In this document: piece by piece, positions 11,527 to 22,799 of the stretch
Position numbering within the stretch: the stretch's first letter is position 1
Layout of the letters: every line of letters starts with the position of its first letter
Source of the DNA: Chrysopilus asiliformis
Lineage: Eukaryota > Arthropoda > Insecta > Diptera > Rhagionidae
Direction of reading: 5' to 3'
Length of the DNA: 64,000 bases
NCBI GenBank assembly: GCA_964034945.1
Contig: OZ035960.1
Location: 78,835,331-78,899,330 of the forward strand
Translations under genes and position numbers: made by a program
Notes under the pieces: model-generated
What the model saw: only the letters and a program-made list of their open reading frames with translations
What the model was told of the DNA's origin: nothing
Database searches by the model: none

Positions 11527-12219
11527 CGGCCCTATTCCAGAATCCGTCGTAGCTACGATTTTCGGAGAATTCGTGAAAATGGTATTCCACGATCCGAAGG
11601 AATTAAATTAATTTCGAAAATATTACGAATCGGAATATCTGGTATCATAGAATCCGACGGAATCGATCTTTTGACAGCTAAACCTACGAAAAATTTTCTC
11701 TTCGTAGATCGAGTAGCAACTTCATTTTCTTATTATTTTAGCTCCATTTATGGCCAGAATTGTACAACAAAAAGCAATTTTAACATTTTTATTTGTTTAT
11801 TTAGTATAAGTGTAACTTTTGACAAATTAAGAGGAATTATTTTAGAAAAAAGAGCAATGTAAGTATTCCTAACTATCCGTTATTTGTTGTCGTTTTCGTT
11901 TCACTATTAAAGTCCTTCGCTTCGATAAATCTTCTTCCAGACACAAAATTGCAAACGCTGCAGAATCCATTATTAATAACAATTTTCGTTTTAAGTCGAG
12001 AAAATGACATTTTTCACGAAATTATTCCATGTCAGAAATCTATTCCTTATGAGTTTTGCATAGGGACCTTTTTACAAAGACATCCATTTTTCGAAATTAG
12101 ATTTTAATCAGGCACCACTAAGTTCAATTCCGCTCGGATCGTGGAATACTGATTTCTTCGTATTCGTAACGTAGTTAGTTCTTCGTAATAAAGCTACGAC
12201 GGATTCTGGAATCGGGCCG
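11527..12219. mobile_element. 693-bp MITE with GATTCTGGAAT-type inverted ends
   Basis: The left terminus CGGCCCTATTCCAGAATCCG and the right terminus, read in reverse, CGGCCCGATTCCAGAATCCG are inverted over ~30 bp, continuing as TCGTAGC. TAT flanks both ends, possibly a 3-bp duplication. The interior holds further CGTAGATCGAG/GATTCGTAAT-like half-palindromes and no conserved frame. Confidence 0.75.
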
Positions 12220-13198
12220 TATATTTACTTTAACTTTGAACAAAATCGGTCCGCTGTAAAAAAAAGTTATAATGATTCAAAGTTTAAACTCAATTTACTC
12301 AAAACCATAAAAAGCTACATATGACACTTAAATTCTCAGCCGACGACTTGTAGGAAAAACAACACTTACATCAAAATTAATTAAGTCACAACGAAAAAAT
12401 AGCACTTTTATAACGTTTTTGAATATAAATTCATAAAATCTATTAATATTTCGCGACATTAGTTGCAATTTGCTTTGAACTGTCAAAGCAATTTTTTTGG
12501 CACTTACACCTCTTAAGTTATTGTAGTTTCAAATGAGTGCGCGATAATGTGAAAGACAATTCCTTATCATTATGTGTTTGGAAACTTCAGTTTAAATATA
12601 AAAAAAAACTTAGGAAAAAAAAGATCTGGCTGATTTCTATAAACCGACAAGATTGGATAAATATAGGATTAATCGTATTTGCGAACTCCACTTCTACAAA
12701 ACGATGTTTTGTTCTCAAAATCGTCTACGAAAGAATGCGTGCCCTGTAATTTCATTGTCTACTACTGGGATTTCTTTAAATACGAATAGCGAAGTAAGCT
12801 ATCTTTAATAATATGTTTTAATTTAAGTAATGTTAAACATCCAACTTAAATATTTCATTTCTAGTTACATTGCACCCGCACATATATAAAAGTTCTAAAT
12901 CCCAGCATTCAAGAAATTGAAATAAAACAATCAGCAGCATCATTTCGAATTTATTGAATTCTGTATTGTTAAAAAATAAGTAATAGCTTCAACTAACTAT
13001 AATTGATTCATTAAATATTTTGTTTGAAAGTTGTTATAAAACGGAAAGCAAAACAATAAATTTTGTTTAAATTTGTTATGGTTTTTGGATGAAGAAATGG
13101 GGACTTTGCTGAAGGTGGTGTGGAAAACATTAATTTATCACTAATCTAGCCAATTTCACAATTGTTTAATACCCTATATGATGCCGTCACATTTGATA
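12220..13198. other. intronic stretch without a recognised gene
   Basis: AT-rich, with no convincing coding, RNA or repeat structure seen. The 70-codon open frame at 12537 looks incidental: lysine-rich, no motif. Confidence 0.5.
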
Positions 13199-14099
13199 TA
13201 TATGTCAGGATATGGCTGGTATATATGGTGGTTGATATGGATCGGGATTAAACTGAGAAAATGGGGATCAGGGGTCGCCACAATAATAAATGAAACAATC
13301 ATATCGGTTTATAAGTCACACGATTTATTCGTTTATAACCGCGTACAATTTCCTCGACAAAATACGTTAGCGAGATTGCGAGTCAACCGTTCTCGTGGAG
13401 TGCTAGTCGCACACTACTCTCCAGAGTTGCCAGACAGCCAGCAAATTTTCCCCCCGTCATAGCCTGAAAAACCCCCTGAAACGGGCTATTTTGAAATAAA
13501 AACCCCCAAATTTTTTATTCGTATTGCAACAATTAGTTATAACCAAAATTTAGGCAATTGTCGTATATAAAACAGTCAACCAGCAACTTTTTTTTATTTT
13601 TAGTTTTTAGGGCATAAATTTGGACATTTTTAACCAAAGAATCTCAAAAAAATAGCACAAAGTTTGACTTTAAAGAGGAATTTGAAAATCATATCAGAAA
13701 AGTTTGACTTAAAAGTGGGATTTTGGGGCCTATTGCGGTTATCGATATCTATTCGATCGACCATCGGTGGCCGGAACGATCGAAAAACAATTTGGTATTG
13801 CGTAAGGTTCGTCGTTCAAGCAATCGCTATTGTGAATTTTTTAATGTTTGACGTTTGGGAATTTACATTGTTGAAGTTATTTTAATGTTTAAAAATGACT
13901 TCAACGCAGAAAATATAATATTGAGCTCCCTTAAAAAATAGAGGTGGATGACAATGGCGATATGAGCGAAATTACACCAGAAGACGGTTTTACAAACCAA
14001 CGTCAAGGCGAAAATATTAAACACCAAATGTTGAGTTCTTTGAATTGACCAATATTTCAAATCTATGTGAATAAAACAGTTTTTAAGTTCATTTTTTAT

Positions 14100-15234
14100 C
14101 AGGGACGGGAAACGAAATAAAAAATCGTAACGTTATACATTTCGTTACGTAACGAAATTGAACTTTTATTTCGTTACGTTATTTCGTTTTGTAACGATAA
14201 AAAATTTCATTTCGTTACGTTATAACGTTATATTTCGTTACACATTGTATGGAAACTGCAAACAAAAATACGCACTTTAATAATAGTTTGTCACAAAGTA
14301 ATTCAGTTCAGTTTCCATAAAAATAAATTCTATAAAAAAAAATAAAACTTAGCAAAAAGAAAATACAAATAAAAACAAAAATAAAATAAAATAGTGATTA
14401 CTAAGTTAAACAATCGACATTTTGGTCAATATCAAAGATATATAATTTTAGGCTATTTTGACGTCACTGATTCTGAATCGCACTTAGCTTTCGCGAAAAA
14501 TCACTCTACTTCTGGAGTTACTAAAAATAAAATATTTTCGATACCAACAAAGTTGCTTGAAAGATTTCCTTTTTCGTATCTCCAGAAATAGAGGGAATCG
14601 GGGCAAAACAAAATCCGATTTATGTAAGGGCCACATCTATCAGTTTTCCATCAGTCGCGACTGTTACGGTACTCGTCAGTTTTCCATCAGTTGCGACTGA
14701 CAGTTTTTTATGAAAATTTTCGCTTCATTTTGATTGTAGAGTTCAAAAAATACCGGTGGATAATAAAGAGAGAGTATGTGTATGCATTATTATTGCATTA
14801 AGTTCAAAAAATAATATTTGGTTCTATTCTAATGTGATACGACTGACGCGACTGACGCGAACCTTCACACCAATCAGTTTCCCATCAATTTCCCAAAAAC
14901 TGATGGAAAACTAATAGATGTGGCCCCTACAATAGAATCAAAATACGATTAAAAATACTACTCCAATATTTTTAATTACAGGTGGCTGGTCTGTGGGGTT
15001 ATACTTGATGAACTTTTGTGGAAAATTTCACAAAAATATAATACTGAACAAAACAAGGAAATATTAATAAATAACGAAAAAACGTAATATTCTTTTTCGT
15101 TTTTCGTTACGTTTTTCGTTATTGTAACGGAATTGAATTTCTATAACGTTATAACGTAATTATGAAGAAATAGCCCGAAAATCATTTCGTTATTTCGTTA
15201 TTTCGTTACGTTACGATAACGTTTCCCATCCCTG
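14100..15234. mobile_element. hAT element, TSD TTTTTTAT
   Basis: Ends CAGGGACGGGAAACG and CGTTTCCCATCCCTG; the 8-bp duplication TTTTTTAT is at 14092-14099 and 15235-15242. Both terminal regions are packed with TTTCGTTACGTTAT-type repeats. No transposase. It landed directly beside the piggyBac-type element. Confidence 0.85.
14627..14927. mobile_element. 301-bp MITE with TA target duplication
   Basis: Inverted ends AGGGCCACATCTATCAG and CTAATAGATGTGGCCCC, flanked by TA at 14625-14626 and 14928-14929. Internal repeats of CAGTTTTCCATCAG and GACTGACGCGA. It is inside the hAT at 14100-15234 and is the innermost member of the nest. Confidence 0.8.
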
Positions 15235-15242
15235 TTTTTTAT

Positions 15243-16479
15243 TTAACACGTTGACGGACAGTTGCGGCTATAGCCGTCAAGTTCAAGTCATAGATAATAT
15301 ATACTAATAGATAGCTGACTTTCGCATATCGACTGCCACGCTCTGTTTTCCAGTTAATGGAATCGGAACTAGTTATATTTGGTTTGTGTCTCGGATTGTG
15401 CATAGGATAGGAAAATGTGCTCTTGATAATTTTCTTTTCATTTCTAATAAAACCTGAAAAATTAAATCAAAGAATTTCGTTTGTTTTTTAAATTTGTTTT
15501 AATATTTTTTCTACATTAACATAACATCTCAATTAACATAACACTGCGAACATAACACTGAAGACGAAGTTTGAGGAGTTAATTGTCGTCCTCGGTTTGA
15601 AACTAATTGCAGAACAGTTCCATCGGCAAATTCATTTATTTCTGTAGAAGCGAGATATTATTAGTATAGGACAAGAAATTATTAATAAATAAAAGACATA
15701 CCAGATAAATTTGAGTTGATATTTTCATTCGAATGTTGAACAGGAACATGATTTTCACCTGGATGTTCAATTTGTAGTGATTTCAGCACTTCTTGATTTG
15801 GTCTAACACTAACAGGCGCAATAAATTTTGAAGAAACTGGGTGCTGTGCATTAGCAGGAAGATTCTCACCATCACTTTCAATACTTTCTGTTAAAAAAGG
15901 GATTACTAAAAATCTATACATCTAGAAAAAAGTTCGTCAAATTTCTAACTTTTAATATGCATTTCCATCTCACGAAATTTGCTGCATTTTTTTGGGATTT
16001 GGAAATTGGCGAGACTTTTTGTCTATGTTGGTGCAAAATGGTACACTGCACTTAATTTTTCCAACCATTGCAACCAAATTTTCAACACGAAAAATTTACT
16101 TCTGCTTCTAATCACTTCAAACAAACCAATTTTAACCTCACTTCAGCAGTCACGTCAGACGACACATGCTGGTTTTGAGATGGTTTTGAAATGTCGAACA
16201 CACGCGCGCCGCCTGGATTTTGGAATCGGCATTTAAACAATGAAAATGATTTTTGTTCTAAGTTGACACACCGTGGTTCAAGTTCACTATGTGACATGAC
16301 GGCAATAGCCGTCCAATACGAAACGGTTGTTTTTAGACACTGCGGCTGTAGCAGCACAAATGTGCATTTACCAGCGTACAAGTAGAAGCCTAGTGTCAAT
16401 TTTCGAATTTCACTTGTTTCTACTGTCGAATTTCACTTGTTCGAATTTCACTTGTTTCTACTGTCCGTCAACGTGTTAA
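15243..16479. mobile_element. piggyBac-type element with TTAA target (non-autonomous)
   Basis: TTAACACGTTGACGGACAG on the left and CTGTCCGTCAACGTGTTAA on the right form a perfect terminal inverted repeat whose outer TTAA is the canonical piggyBac target. The uninterrupted repeat at 58555 shows the single pre-insertion TTAA. GGCTATAGCCGTC-type motifs lie near both ends. A 79-codon minus-strand frame (15682-15921, acidic and proline-containing) could be an N-terminal transposase remnant, but no catalytic region remains. A 23-bp tandem repeat (TCGAATTTCACTTGTTTCTAC) sits at 16402-16465. The TIR resembles that of 51076-51254. Confidence 0.8.
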
Positions 16480-17756
16480 ATTATTTTTATACCACTTTGG
16501 TCTTATTTATCTTCATTTTTTCAACCAATTTTTATATTGGATTTTTGATCGAGGTTTTGATCAAGATATTCTTCATTAATAATTTCCTAATGTGTACAAA
16601 TACTTCCATTTTATTATTGGCCTCTAATTTTGATAAAAAAAAAGTAATTGCAATACTTCACCGATCGCTAACTTGACATAAACTTCACCGAACGATCAAA
16701 CAAATGTCATCGTTCCCAACTGAACGATTTTATCGTTCACGAACGATAAAATCGATGATCACAATACCGATTTTTCGATTTGACATTTCAACGATCGATT
16801 GACGAAGCTCACAATAGGGGCCTTTGATTTCATACCACCATGCGGATTTTCAATAATTGACAAATGGGCAATTATAGCTTCTGTTATGTTTCTATGATAA
16901 AGTTGAAATTTGCTTATCATTCAGAATTTTTCTTATAAAGAACCTCCTGGATTATTTTATTTTTTCTAAACCTACGACAATCTGGTGGAAGAAAGAAAAT
17001 ATTTTCAGTATTAAAAAACAATATTAAACAAAACAAAAATGTATTTCAATTTTTCATAAATAAAAAAACACAAACTTAACAAGTAAACTAAATTCAAAAC
17101 ATACTATGTTTGTGTATGAAAATCAGGACTTATTGATAATCTGGACTTTTTTCCTTCCTTCGAAATCATATCATATTCAACGGCGTGAACCGAAATTGAT
17201 TTTTATGTAGCACACACAAGGGTCATGACGCTAAATTATAACATGTGAAGCAAATTCTTTACACAGGTTTCACATCAAACAAGAATTCAAAAAATGTTAT
17301 ATTATAATTCAGAAAATTTTTTTTTTCAACTATCATGATTTCCCCCTGAAAAAACCCCTGAATTTCAAAAAATAAAAAGCACCCCCAAAACACCCCCCGT
17401 GAGCTAAAAAAACCCCCAAAACGGGGGCTAAAACCCCCGATCTGGCAACGGTGCTACTCTCTCGTCCGAACCGGCGTTGCCAACTCGGTGCTGACATATA
17501 TAGATTTTTATTTTTAGGTTGATTAACCTCTGCGAAATAAACTAAATTTATTTTTAACATTTAGCATATTAGGTATGAAAGTAGCTCCTCTGGAGTTTTG
17601 TGCAACATTTTCTGGCAGCCAAATTTAGTTCAGATAATTCTTTTAACAAAATCTATCACTTTTGAGAAAATTGTAAAAAAAACTTTTGATCTTGCATGAA
17701 GTTGGGGAAAATGTACCAGGGGAAAAAATAGGTTTTAATATTTATTTTATTTATAA

Positions 17757-18300
17757 TTAAAAACATTTATCGATCGTTGATGCGTAACGATGTTTCTTGA
17801 TGTCCTGAAGAAATTCTTCATGGTTCGAATACCACTTCCGCAACCCAAATTTTCCCACTTGCAAAATAGTGGTTACCTCTTGACGAATTCGATGCAACTC
17901 TTTTAGAGTATCGGCTCTCGAAATCATGTCATCCATATAGAAGTCGGAGATTACAATTGAGGACCCTTTTGGCAAGGACTCCTTATGTTATTCAGCTAAG
18001 GCTTTAAAACAACGTTGAGCCAAAAAAGGGGCGGGTAAGGTGCCGTAAGCAACAGTTCGTAGTTGGTAGACTTCTATTGAGTCGTGTTCATCGTCTCTCC
18101 ACAAGATTCCTTGGAACTGCGAATTGTCTTTATCTACCCAAATCTGCCGATAAATGTTTTATACATCGGCTTTAAGCGCAAATCGACGACTGCGAAACCT
18201 CATAAGGATGATGAAGAGATCATTCTGAATTGCCGGACCCACCATTAACTCATCATTCAAAGAAATATTAGCTGTATTTATTTTAATGATCCGATTAAGA
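17757..18300 (-). pseudogene. BEL/Pao retrotransposon reverse transcriptase fragment
   Basis: The minus strand encodes consecutive BEL/Pao-like RT blocks: NDELMVGPAIQNDLFIILMR, a palm segment NIYRQIWVDKDNSQFQGILW, then QLRTVAYGTLPAPFLAQRC and the catalytic box SDFYMDDM (YMDD). It continues as LKELHRIRQEVTTILQVGKF and GLRKWYSN, matching the Pao-type RT downstream region. In-frame stops break it (ADV-stop-NIY and LAE-stop-HK). Neither gag, protease, integrase nor LTRs were found next to it, so this is a dead internal piece. Confidence 0.8.
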
Positions 18301-18590
18301 CATCTATATGGGTAATTAAAAATACGTAAGCGAGTTTATTGTGGGTTTAAATTTGTTTTAGGCTATGTGGTAACTCGTATATTGTGGCAATAACTTTTAA
18401 AATTGCAAAACCCATGTTATTACCAACTAGAATAGGAATAGGTTTTTTCCCGTTTTTGGATAATAACCCCCATGTGATGGAAATACAGGGTGCGTACGGT
18501 ATTGGAGGACAAATTGACATTGATACTAATTTGTTCATATTTTTTGGAAAACTTATTGTAATTGTATAAAATTTTTACACAAAGTCAATC
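18300..18590. other. unassigned stretch
   Basis: Short AT-rich segment with overlapping open frames on both strands (18347-18538 minus; 18384-18569 plus). Neither has a recognisable motif. It lies between the BEL/Pao and Tc1 remnants and is probably decayed transposon sequence. Confidence 0.35.
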
Positions 18591-19076
18591 GACCCGTAGA
18601 CTATACAGTTAATCAAAAAAATCCCCTTTAGCGGCAATAACGCATTCAATCCGGGGTCGGAAACGACTGCATGTCCGAATCAAATGATTTTCGTTCATTT
18701 GGTTCATTGTGGTTGTTATGAAATGGTGTTATAGAGATGTTTATTGCAGTGTTCAAAACGCTCCCATTTGTAGTCTTTCGTTCTGCTCCCAAGGAGGCAT
18801 TGAAATCAATGGAAAATAAAAATCACTCTCTAGAGAACGAAATTCGGCATTTCAGAAAAACGCTCCCAAGAAGGAGAACGAAATTATTGTTTGTACGTTC
18901 TTGCTCTTAGGATTTTTATATTTGCATTTTGTTTTTACGTTCTTTGAGAACAGAACGTTAATGCTGGGAGCGAAATATCGTTCTCTCACTATTAAAATAC
19001 ATACTTATATGTGTGTGTGCATCATACCAAAGCCATCGCTCGAGGCTTTCATTCATTTTTATGCGAGACCCACAAA

Positions 19077-20976
19077 CAGGGCCGTACCGACTGGGGGGGG
19101 ATGGGGGGGGGGAGGCTCCCCCCCCCCAATAAGTCTTCAGTTGGGAATTTGACCCTTAGGAGTTGGGAAATCTCACTTCTTGAAGATGTGAGATTTCCCA
19201 AGTTGGGAAATCTCTTTTGTCGATTTTCCAAAATCCCAACTTGTCTTTTTCTACCTCAAATTTTCTATTAGTGAACAAAGGCGTGTTTTATGACTTGTTT
19301 GTGTTTCCACATGCCATTCTGCTTTGGCGACAGCGTCACAGCGAGTTGGGAGAGAATGAATAAAAGGCTTTGAAAGAGTAGAGTAGACACTCGACCATGG
19401 GGGGAGTATAATGTTCTCATCAGTTTATGGCACAGAACTATATAACATAGTATGGTGACACAAAGCTCTGCTGAAAAATGGTCCCAAAAGTATTTCCCTC
19501 TTTATCATACTTAAACGCATCCACTGAACTGTATAATATCGCGAAATTCAAATTTCGTCCGCCGCGAAATTCAAATTTCACAAGTTTGAGACTAACTTTA
19601 TGCGCCAACACCATTCCGAAAGTCTATTTTCCTTTGACAGCTCACGGTTTAAACGAAAGAACTATATTTATAGTCATACGGTTATCTCGCTCTTACTTAA
19701 CTCGTTTTGATTCATTGAACTGTATTGAAATGGGACCATTTGAGACAGCAAATCGAGCGATCTAGTATATTCGTGCTGAAACAGTGAGTTTTGAAAATAT
19801 AGTGTAATTGTTGTACCATCGGTGTTCGGATTTTTTAAACAAATGAATAGGTAAGAACTGTTTCAAGTAATATGTATTTAATTTCTTATAAGTTTTTGTC
19901 AACACTGGATTCGGATAAAATCTGAATACAAAAGAAAGTGCCAAAAATAAGCGATATAAAGTCAAATGTACTTCTTGTGGTCACAAGTCGCATAAGATTT
20001 ATTAGTGTTTACCCTTTATTTAATTGTGAAAAATAAAAAAAATTTACTTTCTTCTACGGAGTGCAATAAAGTATTGTATTCATGAAAAATTTCGACCTCT
20101 TAATTTTGCCTAAAAAAAATTTCCCGATCACTCCTGAGTCGATTGGAGTCATATTAAAAAAATGTCGTTCTGTCTGTCAGTCTGTCAGTTTGTCTGTCAG
20201 TCTGTCAGTTTGTCTGTCAGTCTGTGTACAAGATTTCTCAAAAACTAATAAAGCTAGAGCCATGAAATTTTATAGGCATGTTGGGTCCTGAAATGGGACG
20301 ATCCTATCAACTTTTGGTGGAAATCCGTTAACCGGAAGTATCCAAAATGGCGGTTTTTCAAAAATCGCAATTTCGTTTTTCTCGATTTACTCCCAAACTA
20401 CGCGTTTTTTAGTGGCCTTAAGTACGACGAAACTTTTAGAAAATAAAATTTCCCACACTTTTGTCTTTAGATATAACTCGATATCTCAACCTGTTATCGA
20501 GATAAAACGTTATTTCCAAAAAAAAAAAACAGTTTTTGCGATTATCTTGAAAACTAATGGGGTTTTGCTGACTGAATGTATGAAGTGAAATAATGAGAAT
20601 GACATTCTGCACAATTTTGTTTCTGACCGTTATTGAGATATTTAGATTAAAATATAAAAAAATATGTTTTTGCAAATTACTGGCAAACTAACGTTTTTGA
20701 TATTTTTGAATAAACCAAGAATTTATTGGGATGTCGTCTTAGGTTGACAACGCGACAGGGCTCTAGCGTAAATTGCGCAGGATCGTAGATTTTGTAGAAG
20801 TAAGTTTTGTGTTGACCACAACTGATATTTCATTATATCAGTTGTTTCTTGTCAGAGATTCTGGGCAAGGAAAAGGAATTTTTATTATGTACATCCCAGT
20901 TGGGAAAAATTAGATGTTCGAGTTGGGAAAATTGAGACGTCTCCCCCCCCAATCCAGAACCTTCGATACGGCCCTG
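19077..20976. mobile_element. nested hAT element, TSD CCCACAAA
   Basis: Ends CAGGGCCGTACCGACTGGGG and TTCGATACGGCCCTG; the perfect duplication CCCACAAA is at 19069-19076 and 20977-20984. Just inside each end are G or C runs. The left part has repeated AGTTGGGAAATCTC motifs. The right half contains the TTAACCGGAAGT repeat (20030-20860). No transposase. Confidence 0.88.
20030..20860 (+). repeat. dispersed repeat with TTAACCGGAAGT core, copy 2
   Basis: Inverted relative to copy 1 at 7440-8330. Contains a (CTGTCAGT)n-like tandem tract at about 20168-20226, then CCGTTAACCGGAAGTATCC and GCGACAGGGCTCTAGCG. Nested inside the hAT at 19077-20976. Confidence 0.7.
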
Positions 20977-21383
20977 CCCACAAACCGGTTTGAACAAGGA
21001 GCGAAAACTTAAATAGAAATCATTTCGTTCTTAACTTGGGAGGGAGAACGAAAAATGTGCATAGCTCGTAGCAACGACTCCTAGCAACAGTACAGCGGAG
21101 CTGAAAATTTCTCTCTTTACAGAACGATTGCGTTTGAAAATCATTTTCGTTCTTGAGAACGGGAGTCGGAAAACGCAGCAAGCGTTCTTGTCGTTGGGAG
21201 CGAAACTTTTAAGAGCGAAAAGAACGATATAACAAAATAAAGTTTTGAACACTGGTTTATTGGTATCCCGCTCAACTATGCTCCATACGTAAAAGTCTCG
21301 GAGATTAAGGTCCGGGGAGCTAGGTGGCCAAAAGTTTGGGGTAATGTGAAAAAAACCACAGCATACCAAGAACTTCAGGGTGT

Positions 21384-21629
21384 TTAACCCTAGACCCGTG
21401 TATACTATAAAACTACCATATATCGTGTACTTGGGCACTCAGTGCCCAGATGTAATTCTAATAGAAAATGTATGGCGGTTTGTTTAAAAATCATAAAAGT
21501 GTGGTTTATTCGTTAAACAAGTAAGAAATACAATGGGCATTTCATCATATACTTTATTAAAAATATTTTTAATTTCGGTTCAAAAATCGTTCTGGGCACT
21601 CAGTGCCTAGTACACGGGTCTAGGGTTAA
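21384..21629. mobile_element. 246-bp piggyBac-type MITE
   Basis: Perfectly inverted ends TTAACCCTAGACCCGTGTA and TACACGGGTCTAGGGTTAA, with TTAA as target. The CCCTAGA start matches the classic piggyBac terminus. GGGCACTCAGTGCC lies just inside both ends as a second inverted repeat. Non-coding interior. Confidence 0.88.
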
Positions 21630-21674
21630 GCTTATTCAAAGACGTTTTCCTCGAATAAGTCTCCGCTCTATGTT

Positions 21675-21921
21675 AGATTTTCAAAATTCGAAACAGAAGG
21701 TCCTGTAAGGATAACGCAAATATCCTTTTTCCCGAAAAAATTGGCATTATGGGGTTTTTGGGGTCGCTGATCACGAATTTGTTGTTGGAATTTCAAAATT
21801 CGAAACAGAAGCTCCTGTAAGGACAACGTTTTTTCCGCAAAAGTTTTTAAGTTATTTATGGTTTTTTGGCATTCTGAAATGTATACAACAAACTTTAAGC
21901 TGGCAACGGAGGGCCTGCTAG
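21675..21921 (+). mobile_element. Helitron-like 3' fragment
   Basis: Matches the 3' module of the element at 8408-9360 (GGTCGCTGATCACGAATT, then GCTGGCAACGGAGGGCCTGCTAG). Ends in CTAG followed by T. The 5' end is missing. Confidence 0.55.
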
Positions 21922-21929
21922 TAAAATCT

Positions 21930-22040
21930 TTAATTAGAGGGGTCGCATTGGTCACTATAATTGAGGGGTCGCATTGGTCACTATAATTTGAGGGGTCGGC
22001 AAGAACGGAGGTCAGACCAATAGGTCTATAATTTGAGAGG
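21930..22040. repeat. short tandem repeat, ~26-bp unit
   Basis: Two adjacent copies of GAGGGGTCGCATTGGTCACT plus ATAATT, followed by two degenerate partial units (TGAGGGGTCGGC, TTTGAGAGGTCGC). Confidence 0.75.
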
Positions 22041-22500
22041 TCGCATTTTTTTCACTTTTTTTGGGAATGGGCTGAACATTAGCTGCTTTCCAAGAAGAGA
22101 GAGAAGCTGAGGTAAAATAGGGAGCGAAGAGATCCGGCTAAGGTGACGGTACATTTTCAAGGGAATACCATCAGGTCCTGTGGATTTGTTCACGTCAATC
22201 TTCTGCAGAATGTTAACTATTTGTCTTCTGCGGATTGAAATTTTTGGAGAAACAATCCCGGCATGGTAGGTTGGGGTGGTAATGCCGGGAGATTTCGCGG
22301 CTAAAACGTTCGCCTTGCCAACGGGATCGGCAAACACATATTAGTGGAGGTGTTGGAGATTTTGTTGTTTTTTACCGCTTTCATCATGGACCAAGAAAAT
22401 TTTTGCCCTTTCGGGCAGTCCAAGATTTTCCGCTTCATATATTTAGCACGTCGTAGTACAGACTTGGCGATGTTAGGAGCACCAACACCATAATTTTCAC
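22040..22500 (-). pseudogene. LINE reverse transcriptase fragment
   Basis: Minus-strand frames carry NIAKSVLRRAKYMKRKILDC and PKGQKFSWSMMKAVKNN, then after a frameshift SIRRRQIVNILQKIDVNKST-GPDGIP and HLSRISSLPILPQLLSL. The S/T-GPDGIP box and the linker before it are characteristic of the RT of Jockey/I-type non-LTR retrotransposons. The catalytic YADD box and endonuclease are absent, and frames are broken. Confidence 0.7.
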
Positions 22501-22799
22501 GAGACTGTTCAACATAAATACAATAAAACACAAAAGAATATAAACCACTTTGACCAAATTTCATTTTAAATTGCTTAACGTTATCATAGATGACAAGTGT
22601 CAAGTCATAAAGGAATGCAGATCAAAAAAAAACAAAAGAAAAAAACAAAAGAAAAACTGAAACTAGCCGTGGGCAACTAAATCTTCAACGACTTCATAGC
22701 CGGCCAAGATAATATTGCTTTGAACACCACACAATAACAGAAGAAGACAAACACAAAAACAAATTCTAAGATTAAAAGAAAAACAATTATCGGCTGTTG

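Larger units (their letters stand above)
13733..16826. repeat. 729-bp-type inverted-end repeat, interrupted copy
   Basis: The parts 13733-14099 and 16480-16826 together match the uninterrupted copy at 58182-58908. Ends are GGGCCTATTGCGGTTATCG and CTCACAATAGGGGCC (inverted over about a dozen bases), flanked by TTTG on both sides in both copies. The interior has many CGATCG/GAACGATC palindromes. The empty-site copy proves that the 14.1-16.5 kb block is later insertion. Confidence 0.8.
13422..17453. mobile_element. hAT element, TSD CTACTCTC, carrying four nested insertions
   Basis: The ends are CAGAGTTGCCAGACAGCC and, on the right, GATCTGGCAACGGTG. The perfect 8-bp duplication CTACTCTC is at 13414-13421 and 17454-17461. 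The terminal regions are rich in runs such as CCCCCTGAAA/AAAACCCCC. Subtracting nested insertions leaves roughly 900 bp with no transposase. Inside lies a degraded DINE-1-like segment (about 13680-13736 and 16823-16880), interrupted in turn by the 729-bp-type repeat. Confidence 0.85.
13203..17496. mobile_element. probable solo LTR (gypsy-type, TATA target), split by a hAT
   Basis: The outermost shell of the nest begins TGTCAGGATATGGC and ends CTCGGTGCTGACA, i.e. TG...CA with short inverted ends. TATA flanks both sides (13199-13202, 17497-17500), the 4-bp duplication expected of some gypsy-clade LTR elements. Without the hAT insertion (13422-17461) the repeat is only about 255 bp. No internal retrotransposon genes are present, hence solo LTR. 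A TATA duplication in AT-rich DNA is weak evidence by itself. Confidence 0.45.
18747..21254. mobile_element. hAT element, TSD GTTTATTG, split by a second hAT
   Basis: Ends CAGTGTTCAAAACGCTCCC and GTTTTGAACACTG; the perfect duplication GTTTATTG is at 18739-18746 and 21255-21262. Its own DNA (18747-19076, 20985-21254) is non-coding, rich in GGAGCGAAA and GAACGAAA motifs, and matches 5460-5640 in inverted orientation. Confidence 0.88.
18590..21440 (-). pseudogene. Tc1-like transposase pseudogene split by a hAT insertion
   Basis: On the minus strand, 21340-21263 encodes ITPNFWPPSSPDLNLRDFYV then WS, the third-aspartate region of Tc1-like transposases. After the hAT (18747-21254) is removed, the frame resumes at 18746-18620 with TTTMNQMNENHLIRTCSRFR followed by PRIECVIAAKGDFFD and a stop, a typical C-terminus. 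The HTH and the first two catalytic positions are missing, and a piggyBac MITE cuts the upstream side at 21384. Confidence 0.65.

Noticed and set aside
20160..20230. Possible CRISPR-like array from CTGTCAGT repeats
   Set aside because: A simple microsatellite without unique spacers, in a eukaryotic transposon.
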